A DNA stretch of 64,000 nucleotides from the NCBI RefSeq assembly GCF_900169165.1, contig NZ_FXYY01000005.1, positions 1 through 64,000 on the forward strand. Reading direction: 5' to 3'. The notes beneath the pieces are model-generated. The model searched no databases. It saw nothing but the letters and a program-made list of their open reading frames with translations, and was not told where the DNA came from. Source of the DNA: Brevibacterium linens ATCC 9172 (lineage in GTDB: Bacteria > Actinomycetota > Actinomycetes > Actinomycetales > Brevibacteriaceae). The translations under genes and the position numbers were made by a program. Of the stretch, positions 48,679 through 57,730 are shown one piece after another (the stretch's first letter is position 1; the number at the start of each line of letters is the position of its first letter).

Positions 48679-50165
48679 CGTGAGGCCTTCCATTCGTCGA
48701 ATTTCGCCTTCCATTCGCCCTTGGGCGGGAAGAGCTCTTCGATCGGGTTGCCGGCGGCGACCTGTTCGGCCACCCAACCGTCCTCGACCTCCTTGGCCAG
48801 TGCCGCGTCGACGACTTCTTCGACGAGGCCACGGGGGATGACGATGGCTCCATCGTCGTCGGCGACGATGACATCACCGGGCAGGACGGTGGCGTTTCCG
48901 CAGGCCACGGCCACGTCCGATTCCCACGGCACGTGCTTGCGACCGAGCACGGCAGGGTGCTTCGCGGTGGAGAACACGGGCAGGATCTCGGCCACCTCGG
49001 CGGAGTCGCGGACTCCCCCGTCGGTGACGACACCGGCGGCGCCGAGAGATTTCGCACGCAGGGCGAGGATGTCGCCGAGGGTGCCCGAGCCGGATTCGCC
49101 GCGGGCCTCGATGACGACGACCTCGCCGGGGCGGATCGAGTCGAAGGCCTGCTTCTGGGCGTTGAATCCGCCGCCGTGGGATTTGAACAGGTCTTCGCGG
49201 TTGGGCACGAAGCGCAATGTCTTCGCGCTGCCGACGATCTTCGCGCCCGGCTTCAGCGGGGCCACACCTTCGATGACGACATTGTTGAGTCCACGCGACC
49301 GCAGCTGAGCCGACAGGCCCGCAGTCGGAGCCTCGGTGAGCTTGGCGACGAGGTCGGCGTCGAGTGCCGTCGCGGCAGTGCCCTCGGCGTCGCCCTCCGG
49401 GGCGAGTCCGGCGGCAACACGCGAGCCCCAGGCATCGACGGTGAGTGCTTCGTTCGCAGCGGGCAGGCTGCCGAGGTTCTCGTCGAAGTCGCCGGGTCCG
49501 TCGACGACCGTGGTGGTCAGCCGTCCGGAGCTCAGCTCCTCCCCGTTCGCCGAGGCGGCCGTGACCTCGACCTCGACCGTGTCACCGGGAGCGACGACCG
49601 AGGATCCGGCCGGGGTGCCGGTGAGGATGACGTCACCGGGCTCGAGGGTGAGGTGCTGGCTGAGGTCCGCGACGATGCGCGGGAGGGTGAAGATGAGCTG
49701 GTCGGCTCGCGTGCCGTCGTCCTGGACGACCTCGCCGTTGACCCAGGTGCGCAGGCGCAGGGAGTCGGGGGCCGCCTCGGCGGCGGGAATGAGTTCGGGA
49801 CCCAGCGGGGTGTATCCGTCGCGGCTCTTCGAGCGCACGTTCGACCCCTTGTCCGGGGTCTTCATGTCGTAGAGGCCGAAGTCGTTCGACGCGGTCACGC
49901 CGGCCACATACGACCAGGCGTCGGCCTCGGTGACATTGCGGGCAGACGTGCCGATGACGACGGCGATCTCACCTTCGAAGGCGAGCAGCGAGGTGCCTGC
50001 CGGGCGTTCGATGGACTGGCCGGAGGCGGCGACGGAGCTGGCCGCTTTGAGGAAGTAGGACGGCTGGGCGGGGCGCTTTCCTCGTTGCGCCGCACGGGAC
50101 TCGTAGGCCACATGAACGGCAATGATCTTGCCCGGACGGGCGGGGACACCTGCTGGAGTCGACAT
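48675..50165 (-). CDS. Fumarylacetoacetate hydrolase-family domain fused to RraA-like domain
   Basis: The 496-residue protein joins two folds. Residues 15-225 form an FAH domain with metal ligands in FEGEIAVVIG (E64, E66) and NDFGLYD (D95). Residues 285-470 form an RraA-like domain with TDGGVRDSAE, whose R386-D387 pair matches the catalytic Arg-Asp of RraA-type aldolases/oxaloacetate decarboxylases. In enteric HpaG two FAH domains perform decarboxylation of 5-oxopent-3-ene-1,2,5-tricarboxylate and isomerisation. Here the RraA domain may have taken over the decarboxylation. ATG 50165 follows a GAGG about 10 nt upstream. First gene of the operon. Confidence 0.85.
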   Translation of the reverse strand: MSTPAGVPARPGKIIAVHVAYESRAAQRGKRPAQPSYFLKAASSVAASGQSIERPAGTSLLAFEGEIAVVIGTSARNVTEADAWSYVAGVTASNDFGLYDMKTPDKGSNVRSKSRDGYTPLGPELIPAAEAAPDSLRLRTWVNGEVVQDDGTRADQLIFTLPRIVADLSQHLTLEPGDVILTGTPAGSSVVAPGDTVEVEVTAASANGEELSSGRLTTTVVDGPGDFDENLGSLPAANEALTVDAWGSRVAAGLAPEGDAEGTAATALDADLVAKLTEAPTAGLSAQLRSRGLNNVVIEGVAPLKPGAKIVGSAKTLRFVPNREDLFKSHGGGFNAQKQAFDSIRPGEVVVIEARGESGSGTLGDILALRAKSLGAAGVVTDGGVRDSAEVAEILPVFSTAKHPAVLGRKHVPWESDVAVACGNATVLPGDVIVADDDGAIVIPRGLVEEVVDAALAKEVEDGWVAEQVAAGNPIEELFPPKGEWKAKFDEWKASR

Positions 50166-50202
50166 CGATCTCACACCTCATTTCGATTGGCTTCACCTCA
50201 AA

Positions 50203-50212
50203 TCGTATATGA
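50203..50212. promoter_or_regulatory. GntR operator candidate, divergent hpa promoter
   Basis: TCGTATATGA, near-palindromic (8 of 10 symmetric), lies between the divergent hpaG-like and MFS genes. The identical 10-mer recurs at 51673-51682. Confidence 0.55.
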
Positions 50213-50283
50213 TATGGTTCCGGAGAGCAAGTAATCCGGGCCACAGAGAATGTGGCCGGGACGCACGACAGGACACAGGAGTC

Positions 50284-51687
50284 ATGGCAGCACAGAAGCA
50301 CACTCAGACCCGGGTGGCGTTCGCGACGATCGTCGGCACGAGCATCGAGTGGTACGACTACTTCCTCTACGCGGCGGCCTCGGGGCTGATCTTCAACCAG
50401 CTCTTCTTCGGCCCGCTCGGATCGACGCTGTCGACCATGGTCGCCTTCGCGACGGTCGGGATCAGCTTCCTCTTCCGCCCCTTGGGCGCATTCCTCGCCG
50501 GACATTTCGGCGACAAGCTCGGCCGCCGGGTGGTCCTCATCATCACGCTCATCGCCATGGGTGCCGCAACTGCGCTCATCGGCTTCCTGCCGACCTTCGA
50601 ATCCGCGGGCGTGCTCGCCCCGATCCTGCTCATCGCTCTGCGCATCGTCCAGGGCATCTCGGCCGGCGGGGAATGGGGCGGAGCCGTCCTGCTCGCCGTC
50701 GAGCACGCGGATGCGAAGACACGCGGACTGCTCGGTTCCTTCCCGCAGATCGGCGTGTCCATCGGGCTCCTGCTGTCGTCGGGCGTACTCGCCCTGATGA
50801 CGTCGATCGCCCCGGGCGACGCCTTCCTCGACTGGGGCTGGCGGGTGCCGTTCTTCCTCTCCATCGTGCTCGTCTTCATCGGCTACTGGATCCGCCGCGA
50901 AGTCGAGGAATCCCCCGTGTTCCACGAGATCGCCGAACGCAAGGAGCAGGTGACGAACCCGCTGGGCACGCTCATCAAGAGTCACTGGCTGCTCGTCGTC
51001 CTCGCCTCGCTCGTCTTCATGGGCAACAACGCCGCCGGATACATGACCACCGGCGGATACATCCAGAACTACGCCACGGACCCGGCCGGCCCCATCGGCC
51101 TCGAGCGCGGTCCCGTGCTCTGGGCCGTGGCCGCCTCGGCGGTGTCCTGGCTGGTGTTCACGATCATCGCGGGCGCCGTCTCGGACAGGATCGGACGCCG
51201 GACCACCTACATCCTCGGCTGGATCCTCCTGCTCGCGGGCATCTTCTCTCTGTTCCCGCTGGTCAACACCGGTTCGGTGGGCATGCTCCTGCTCGGACTC
51301 GTCGTCCTCACCATCGGCTTGGGCTTCACCTACGGTCAGCAGCCGGCGATGTACGCCGAGCTGTTCCCCTCCAGCGTCCGCTTCTCCGGAGTCTCGGTCT
51401 CCTATGCGATCGGGTCGATCCTCGGCGGCGCCTTCGCCCCGACGATCGCGAAGGGCCTCGTGTCATCGACGGGAACGACCGCCTCGGTGGCGGTGTACCT
51501 GGGCGTCGTCGCCGTACTCGCCCTCGCCGCGACCCTGCTGCTGCGTGATCGCACCGGAATTCCGCTGGGCCCCGACCACGAGGACGAGCAGGCGGTGAGC
51601 CCGATCATCGGGATCGGGGCGCCGCAGGTGACCTGCGATGACAGTGACCGGCGCCACCCCGCCGACACCAGATCGTATATGAACTGA
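50284..51687 (+). CDS. MFS transporter, metabolite:proton symporter type
   Basis: The 467-residue protein has 12 predicted membrane helices. The ASIEWYDYFLY-like start (GTSIEWYDYFLY), the GRRVVL loop, LRIVQGISAGGEWGGAV and GRRTTYI match the metabolite:H+ symporter (MHS) subfamily that includes ShiA and PcaT-like carriers. It probably imports the aromatic acid degraded by the neighbouring operon. ATG 50284 has AGGAG very close. The final codons overlap the second operator site, 45 nt before the monooxygenase gene. Confidence 0.88.
   Translation: MAAQKHTQTRVAFATIVGTSIEWYDYFLYAAASGLIFNQLFFGPLGSTLSTMVAFATVGISFLFRPLGAFLAGHFGDKLGRRVVLIITLIAMGAATALIGFLPTFESAGVLAPILLIALRIVQGISAGGEWGGAVLLAVEHADAKTRGLLGSFPQIGVSIGLLLSSGVLALMTSIAPGDAFLDWGWRVPFFLSIVLVFIGYWIRREVEESPVFHEIAERKEQVTNPLGTLIKSHWLLVVLASLVFMGNNAAGYMTTGGYIQNYATDPAGPIGLERGPVLWAVAASAVSWLVFTIIAGAVSDRIGRRTTYILGWILLLAGIFSLFPLVNTGSVGMLLLGLVVLTIGLGFTYGQQPAMYAELFPSSVRFSGVSVSYAIGSILGGAFAPTIAKGLVSSTGTTASVAVYLGVVAVLALAATLLLRDRTGIPLGPDHEDEQAVSPIIGIGAPQVTCDDSDRRHPADTRSYMN
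51673..51682. promoter_or_regulatory. GntR operator candidate before the monooxygenase
   Basis: A second TCGTATATGA lies within the last codons of the transporter gene, 50 bp upstream of the monooxygenase start, suggesting separate regulator control of that gene. Confidence 0.5.
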
Positions 51688-51732
51688 TAGCATTCGAATA
51701 TCACGACGACGTGTCACGAACCGGAGGTTGAC

Positions 51733-53691
51733 ATGCATTTCCATCAGAACGGCTACGTGTCCGCGGACCCGCGGATCGAAGAGGCCGCTGGGTACGGAAT
51801 CGAGCGCAGCGAGGAGCTGCCCGATGAGGTCGATGTCCTCATCGTCGGCAGCGGTCCCGCGGGGATGATCGCCGCGGCCCAGCTGTCGCAGTACCCGCAC
51901 GTGAACGCACGAATGATCGAGAAGCGCGATTCGCGGCTGGTCATCGGTCAGGCCGACGGCATCCAGGCGCGTTCCGTCGAGACCTTCCAGGCGTTCGGCT
52001 TCGCCGAGGAGATCATGCGCGAGGGCTACCACATCACGGAGATGGCGTTCTGGAATCCGGATCCGGAGAACCCCGAACACATCATCCGCACCGGTCGGCC
52101 CAAGGACGACGAGCACGGGATCAGCGAATTCCCGCACCTCATCGTCAACCAGGCACGCGTGCTCGACTACTTCGCCCAGTTCGCCGCCCATTCCCCCGGC
52201 AAGATCACGCCCGACTACGGGATCGAATTCGTCGACCTCACGGTCGACCAGGACGCCGCGACCGCCTCGGCGAAGGATCATCCGGTATCGGTCACCGTCC
52301 GTTACACCGCAGGCGAGCGCACCGGGGAGGAACGCACCATCCGCGCCGGCTACGTCGTCGGCTGCGACGGTGCCCGGTCGAAGGTCCGGTCGTCGATCGG
52401 TCGGACGATGTCCGGCGATCAGGCCAATCATGCCTGGGGCGTGATGGATGTGCTCGCGGATTCCGATTTCCCCGATATCCGCACCAAGTGCGCGATCTCG
52501 TCGAAGCACGGCAACATCCTCCACATCCCCCGCGAGGGCGGGCATCTGTTCCGGATGTACGTCGATCTCGGCGAGGTGCCCGAAGATGATGCGCGCAAGG
52601 TGCGGTCGACGAGCATCGACGAGATCATCCGCCGGGCGAATGCGATCATCGCGCCCTACAGCATCGACGTGAAGAACGTGGCCTGGCATTCGGTCTACGA
52701 GGTCGGGCACAGGCTCACGGACGCCTTCGACGACACCGATGAGACCGCACCCGATTCGCATTGCCCACGCGTGTTCATCACCGGCGATGCCTGCCATACG
52801 CACTCGGCGAAGGCCGGACAGGGAATGAACGTGTCCATGCAGGACGGCTTCAACATCGCGTGGAAGCTCGGGCAGGTCATCTCGGGCCGGTCGTCGACGG
52901 AGCTGCTGCGCACCTACTCGGCCGAACGGCAGGTCGCGGCGAAGAATCTCATCGAGTTCGACAAGGAATGGTCGACGCTCATGGCAACTCCGCAGGAGGA
53001 GCTGCCGGATAAGACCTACCTCGAGGACTTCTACGTCAAGACCGCGGAGTTCCCAGCCGGGTTCATGACCGAGTACACGGCGTCGATGATCACGACGCCG
53101 ACGACGCATCAGGAGCTCGCGGTCGGATTCCCGATCGGCAAGCGGTTCAAGTCGGCTCGGGTCAAGCGCAGCTGCGATGCGAACTTCATCCACCTCGGTC
53201 ACGAAGCGCGTGCCGATGGTCGCTGGAGAGTCTATGTCTTCGCCGATCGGGCCGCTCCCGTCGTCGACAGCTCCGCTGGCGGCTCTGCTGGCGGCTCTGC
53301 TGGCGGCTCCGCCGGTGAGTCGAAGGTGGCGGCGCTGGCGGAGTGGCTCGAATCTGATCCGGCCTCTCCCCTGGTCGCCTTCCGCTGGGAGGGCGAGGAT
53401 CCCGATGCCCTCGTCGAGCTCAGCGTCATCTACCAGCAGGAACACAAGGATTTCGCGTTTCCCGATGTGCCGAAGGTCTTCCGTCCGCACGTGGGCGCCT
53501 ACGACCTCGAATACGTGGAGAAGATCTACGCGACCCTGCCCGACGAGGACATCTTCGAGGCCCGTGAGATCAGCCGCGACGGCGCCGTCGTCGTGGTCCG
53601 CCCCGATCAGTACGTCTCCGGCATCTTCCCGTTGGACGCACACGGCGAGATCGGCGACTTCTTCGCAGGGGTCTTCGAACCAGTGAAGTGA
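51733..53691 (+). CDS. FAD-dependent aromatic monooxygenase (phenol/3-hydroxybenzoate hydroxylase type)
   Basis: The 652-residue protein matches the large flavoprotein hydroxylases related to phenol 2-monooxygenase and 3-hydroxybenzoate 4-monooxygenase. It has VLIVGSGPAGM (ADP binding), CDGARSKVRSS, and GDACHTHSAKAGQGMN (FAD ribityl), and a C-terminal thioredoxin-like domain (about 535-645). A Ser-Ala-Gly-Gly repeat (513-528), encoded by four 12-bp DNA units, sits in the segment leading to it. Context suggests hydroxylation of a phenylacetate derivative to homoprotocatechuate, but the true substrate may be another phenolic acid. GGAGG lies 5 nt before ATG 51733. Confidence 0.85.
   Translation: MHFHQNGYVSADPRIEEAAGYGIERSEELPDEVDVLIVGSGPAGMIAAAQLSQYPHVNARMIEKRDSRLVIGQADGIQARSVETFQAFGFAEEIMREGYHITEMAFWNPDPENPEHIIRTGRPKDDEHGISEFPHLIVNQARVLDYFAQFAAHSPGKITPDYGIEFVDLTVDQDAATASAKDHPVSVTVRYTAGERTGEERTIRAGYVVGCDGARSKVRSSIGRTMSGDQANHAWGVMDVLADSDFPDIRTKCAISSKHGNILHIPREGGHLFRMYVDLGEVPEDDARKVRSTSIDEIIRRANAIIAPYSIDVKNVAWHSVYEVGHRLTDAFDDTDETAPDSHCPRVFITGDACHTHSAKAGQGMNVSMQDGFNIAWKLGQVISGRSSTELLRTYSAERQVAAKNLIEFDKEWSTLMATPQEELPDKTYLEDFYVKTAEFPAGFMTEYTASMITTPTTHQELAVGFPIGKRFKSARVKRSCDANFIHLGHEARADGRWRVYVFADRAAPVVDSSAGGSAGGSAGGSAGESKVAALAEWLESDPASPLVAFRWEGEDPDALVELSVIYQQEHKDFAFPDVPKVFRPHVGAYDLEYVEKIYATLPDEDIFEAREISRDGAVVVVRPDQYVSGIFPLDAHGEIGDFFAGVFEPVK
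53270..53317 (+). repeat. 12-bp coding microsatellite, four units
   Basis: GCTCCGCTGGCG and three close variants (GCTCTGCTGGCG twice, GCTCCGCCGGTG) are in tandem inside the monooxygenase gene and encode SAGG-type repeats. Unit gain or loss keeps the frame. Confidence 0.8.
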
Positions 53692-53736
53692 TACAGCCCT
53701 CTTTCCGCCCTCAGTCGAATTTCTGTTCGCTGAGAC

Positions 53737-55407
53737 TCAAGCGCCCTCGACCGTGTGTCGGGGGCGCTGTGCATTTGCCGCGAATCCGCAGATACCGGCC
53801 GCGGCGAGTGAGGCTGCTCCGATGAGCCACAGTCCGAAGCCGAAGGACGGCCGTCCAACTTCCATGCCCCCGATCGGCGTGCCGTCGGGCAGCTGACCGT
53901 CCCACATAATCGTCGGAGGGTTGAGAAGGATGGCGACGAAGATGAGGACGATGAGCGCGGCGATGAGCACGGCCGCCACGTTCCACCACTGGTCAGCGGC
54001 GAAGCCGAGGCCGAGCGCGGTAAAGCCGACCACAATCGCCCAGAGGAGAATGAAAGGCGGCAGCATTTCACCGCCGTCATCGAACGTCAAGTCCCCCAGC
54101 GAGGTGAATCGGATGCGAGGGCCGACGCTGTTGAAGCTGTCGACGACGGGGATGAAGATCGTGGCGATCCACATGGTGACCGCGATGAAAGGCAGCAGCC
54201 GGGCCAGCTGTTGCAGTTTGCGTTGGCGTCGGCGAATGATCTTTTCCGGCGGACGCTTTGCCTGCCGCTGCATCTGCCGCTGCCTCTGCCGATCTATCCG
54301 CCGCCGATCGCTGAGGAGTCCGCTGATGCCTGCGGCAACGAGTGCAAGGCAGCCGATCGTCCAGAGATAGTGGCCCTCTGACGGATACCCGACGATGAAG
54401 GCACTGAGCTTTTCGCCAGCGGCATCGGTGCTGGTCACCCGCTCTCGCGGAAGATCGGTGACCATCGTCGCCTGCTGGATGAACAGGCCGACTCCGGCTG
54501 CCACCGACAGAAGAGGCCAGTGGGCGAAGGTGTCGAACCGTTTCGCGGTAGTTGCGCAGACGAGAACGACCACCCAGGGCAGGATGATTTCCGGGGTGAG
54601 GTCGGCGAGATCGAAGGGTACCCGTCCGAGCGATGTCACCGTGAGTCGATCATCACCATGGTCGCCGCTGTCGAAAAGCGGTACCCAGATCATCAGCACC
54701 CAGCAGGCCAACGCGACCCACGGCAGCCGTTGCGCGAGGCGGTGCGTTCGGTTCCCTCGGGACCATGGGGTGATTCTCGAGTTTGCGTGGTGAACGGGTG
54801 CTGCTTCTTCGCGCAGTGCTGTCCCACTACCGGGGACAGCCCTCCTCCGCCTGACGTCGCCGAGGAGGCCGCAGACTCCCGCTGCCAGCAGACAGAGACA
54901 GCCGATGAGCCACAGCCCTGCGCCGATCGACGGTTGCGCGACGACCGTCCCGAAGATCGGCCGCCCCTGATCGTCGACGGCGTCCCACATGATCGTCGGC
55001 AGATTCATTAGCAGTTCGGCCAGGACAAGGAACGCACAGAGACTCAGAAAGAGGGTGCCGACAGACCACATACGTGCGACGACGTCCGGCCACGGGTGCA
55101 TATCTGGCTGAGACCGGACGGTGAGGAGTAAGGCAGAAGCTGCGCACGCGAAGACCCCGAGTGCGACCAGGATGTACGGCATACGAGCTTCTTCGAGGTC
55201 GAATGGCGCTCCACCGAGGGCAGTGACGATGATGCGCGGCGGGTGCGGTGATTCGGAGGTGTCCTCAGCACTGGCGCAGATTGGCACCCACAGCATGACG
55301 ATCCACAAGCAGAGGGCAGACAGAGACAGCGCTTGGGCGGATCGCAGCAGCCATCTGCCGTCCGCGACTCGCACCGTCGCGGGCCGAGACTCACGCGGCG
55401 GGACCAT
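53737..55407 (-). CDS. Membrane protein with three copies of an unrecognised domain
   Basis: The 556-residue protein is not recognised. It contains three related units (about residues 26-186, 221-365 and 400-550). Each has a first helix with W and P (e.g. CWVLMIWVPLFDS), an outer segment with TSLG and PFD, two further helices and a final helix with GLWLIG and AAGICGL. Units one and three keep NLPTIMWD or NPPTIMWDG before a G-rich loop; unit two has lost it. Arg/Gln-rich linkers separate the units. The upstream gene carries a fourth unit. ATG 55407 overlaps that gene's stop by 17 nt; an earlier start at 55479 is possible. Role unknown. Confidence 0.75.
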   Translation of the reverse strand: MVPPRESRPATVRVADGRWLLRSAQALSLSALCLWIVMLWVPICASAEDTSESPHPPRIIVTALGGAPFDLEEARMPYILVALGVFACAASALLLTVRSQPDMHPWPDVVARMWSVGTLFLSLCAFLVLAELLMNLPTIMWDAVDDQGRPIFGTVVAQPSIGAGLWLIGCLCLLAAGVCGLLGDVRRRRAVPGSGTALREEAAPVHHANSRITPWSRGNRTHRLAQRLPWVALACWVLMIWVPLFDSGDHGDDRLTVTSLGRVPFDLADLTPEIILPWVVVLVCATTAKRFDTFAHWPLLSVAAGVGLFIQQATMVTDLPRERVTSTDAAGEKLSAFIVGYPSEGHYLWTIGCLALVAAGISGLLSDRRRIDRQRQRQMQRQAKRPPEKIIRRRQRKLQQLARLLPFIAVTMWIATIFIPVVDSFNSVGPRIRFTSLGDLTFDDGGEMLPPFILLWAIVVGFTALGLGFAADQWWNVAAVLIAALIVLIFVAILLNPPTIMWDGQLPDGTPIGGMEVGRPSFGFGLWLIGAASLAAAGICGFAANAQRPRHTVEGA

Positions 55408-55960
55408 GGCGCTTCGACATGCAGCGTTTGATTCGTTCACGACGGTAATGGTCCTGTTGGGCGGCTGCGACCAGACCACAGATGCCGGCGGCGACGAACA
55501 GAAGGCTTCCCAGAACCCACAGGCCGAAGCCTGCCGCAGGATAGGCGACTTCCATGCCGCCGGTGGGCATGCCGTCGGCCGTCTGCCCGTCCCACATCAT
55601 GATCGGCGGATCGGCGACCATCTGCAGGAGTCGCAGTCCCAGCACTGTGCCCAGAACGATGGCCGCGATCGACCACCACTTCGATGCGGACAGCAGCCAG
55701 GCAGCGAACGCGCCGGTGAGAATGACGACCCAGAGCACGAGGTAGACCTCATCGAGGTCATTCATGTCGATCGGCGAGAACCCGAGAGACGTCACACGGA
55801 TCCGCATCGATCCGGGTCCACCGCTGTCGAGGACCGGCACGAAGATGGTGATCACCCAACAGGCCACCGCTCCTGATGGGAGCACACGCGCCACGAGGTT
55901 GAGACTGCGCCCCCGCGCAGTCGTCAGTGGTGTGCTTCCGTTCCTACCCGCCCTGTCCAT
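55391..55960 (-). CDS. Membrane protein with one copy of the same domain
   Basis: The 189-residue protein is a stand-alone copy of the unit repeated three times in the next gene. It has CWVITIFVPVLDSG, TSLGFSPID, DPPIMMWDGQTADG, GGMEVAYPAAGFGLW and AAGICGLV, with about four membrane helices. No function is known to me. The two genes overlap, so they are probably made together. ATG 55960 was taken because homology begins soon after; GTG 56005 extends the frame. Confidence 0.72.
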   Translation of the reverse strand: MDRAGRNGSTPLTTARGRSLNLVARVLPSGAVACWVITIFVPVLDSGGPGSMRIRVTSLGFSPIDMNDLDEVYLVLWVVILTGAFAAWLLSASKWWSIAAIVLGTVLGLRLLQMVADPPIMMWDGQTADGMPTGGMEVAYPAAGFGLWVLGSLLFVAAGICGLVAAAQQDHYRRERIKRCMSKRHGPAA

Positions 55961-56026
55961 AACCACAATTCTCCGCAGTATCTCTGTGACAGGTGTTACC
56001 GCCATGTTCCAGATCCGACACGCAGC

Positions 56027-57622
56027 TCAGTCGGGCCCGAACACCACCTGCACCAACTGCTGCTCGACCGAGCTGCCTCCGCAGTCCTTCGCGGACGGGC
56101 GCCGGTGCGCATTGCGTCTGCGCCAATCCGCGATCTTCTCGGCACGAGTGCAGTACCGTGGTGGCAGCTCATCCGGCTGAGCCGCCGGCTGCGGTTCGTC
56201 TGTGCCGACCTCTTCGGCGGCGGCCGTTGCCCCGCTGTCTTCCCTCGCTGCTCTCCTGGCTTCCTCCCTATCCGGTTCGAGGAACCGGGAGAAGAGCTGC
56301 TGCCAGTCCGATCCCGGCGGAGAACCGCCCGGTTCCGACACTGATGCGGGACGCGGGAACCGTATGCGACGGACCACCGCTGGCGTGGCCACCTCATAGG
56401 AACGCCCACTCGGCGTGGTGACGCGCAGCCCGTCCGCCGTGGCCTCGTGCGTCCATCCGGGATGTTCCTTCGCGTAGTTGCAGGACGCACACAGCCCGGA
56501 GCCGTTCTCCCAGGTGGTTTCTCCGCCTGCGGCGACAGGCTGAGCGTGGTCGGCGTGCCGGATCGGGGCATCGCACCACGGGGTCCGGCAGACATCGTCA
56601 CGGAAGGTGATCATCTGCCGCAGTCGGCCGGTGAACTCCCGGCTCTTCGCGTCCATTCCCACCAGCTGCCCATCCTCGGGGCGGGTGAAGATCCGGCTGA
56701 TGAACATCTGCGCTTCGTTCGCGGCGATGAACTCCCGGGCCGTCTTCGCCGGCAGCGGACCGTACCCTGGAAGGCAGGCCGGAACGAGTCCGTCGGAGAG
56801 CAGAGATTCGGTGTCGACGAGCAGATGGATCTCCGCGGGCACCGCCGTTGCGCTCGCCTGCCCGCTCAGCCGTTCGACGAACGTATCGGCGAGGACCTGC
56901 TGGCGGTTCCGTCCGCCGGCATCACCGGCAGCAGTGATCGTCTCAGCGCCGGCCCGGAGGCTCTCATAGGCGGCGACGGCCTGCGTCAGCGGCAGGATCG
57001 CGGAGATCCTGGCCATCCCGTCATCGATCACGGTCATGTTCACTCGACGATGGGACTTCGCTTTCGCTGCCCTCTTCGCGGCCGCCTCGGCGTCCATCTC
57101 CGCACTGAGCGCACGCACTTCGGCGCGCAGGCTCCGCAGCCCGGACGGCCCCAGACTCCGCTTCATCCGCGTATCGACCGTGCGCCGATCGGCAGAGACG
57201 AGGACCGCGGTCTCATCGACCATGATGCGCGCCTTGTCCTCGGAGATCTCCCCGCCGGCCAGAGCTTTGAAGGTATTGGGCATGCCCGTGACGATCGAGC
57301 GGGCAGTGCTGAGGAACCTCCGGCCCGATCCGGGCGAGACCTTCTTCGCCAGCCCGACCTCGTCACCGGCGCGTCTTCCGCAGTCGAGCGCGGGCACCCG
57401 GTTGAGCCGGTCCCGCTCGATGCGCAGTGTCTCGAAAGCCACTGCCTCTTTCGCCTGTGCGGCGGCGACAGCAGACTTGAGTTCTTCGAGCGCTGTGATC
57501 CGCTCCAGCGTCTCGGCCTCGGTCTCGCCCGGGTCGAGTGCGCGCAGGAAGGCACCGAACCGAGTGATCTCGGTCAGCGGAACTGGAACCGACGCTGGTT
57601 CCCGTGCGGGGTCGACGTCCAT
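56027..57622 (-). CDS. DUF222/13E12-type HNH endonuclease-domain protein
   Basis: The 531-residue protein has the actinobacterial DUF222 (13E12) domain (about 25-330), with a coiled Ala/Arg-rich middle and RQQVLADTFVERL. It is followed by an HNH motif: CRTPWCDAPIRHADH with His pair, then GLCASCNYAKEHPG. The His and four Cys of a metal-bound HNH site are visible. These genes are multicopy in actinobacteria and often linked to mobile DNA; activity and role are unclear. Start ATG 57622. Confidence 0.85.
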   Translation of the reverse strand: MDVDPAREPASVPVPLTEITRFGAFLRALDPGETEAETLERITALEELKSAVAAAQAKEAVAFETLRIERDRLNRVPALDCGRRAGDEVGLAKKVSPGSGRRFLSTARSIVTGMPNTFKALAGGEISEDKARIMVDETAVLVSADRRTVDTRMKRSLGPSGLRSLRAEVRALSAEMDAEAAAKRAAKAKSHRRVNMTVIDDGMARISAILPLTQAVAAYESLRAGAETITAAGDAGGRNRQQVLADTFVERLSGQASATAVPAEIHLLVDTESLLSDGLVPACLPGYGPLPAKTAREFIAANEAQMFISRIFTRPEDGQLVGMDAKSREFTGRLRQMITFRDDVCRTPWCDAPIRHADHAQPVAAGGETTWENGSGLCASCNYAKEHPGWTHEATADGLRVTTPSGRSYEVATPAVVRRIRFPRPASVSEPGGSPPGSDWQQLFSRFLEPDREEARRAAREDSGATAAAEEVGTDEPQPAAQPDELPPRYCTRAEKIADWRRRNAHRRPSAKDCGGSSVEQQLVQVVFGPD

Positions 57623-57730
57623 ATGAAGACAGTACCCAGCGGCACTGACACGACTTCGCCGCCGTCCGCCGAAGAAGACCGTTCGCGCAGGTCACGAACT
57701 GTTCCCAGCTCAGCCGACTCCGTTTCAGGC

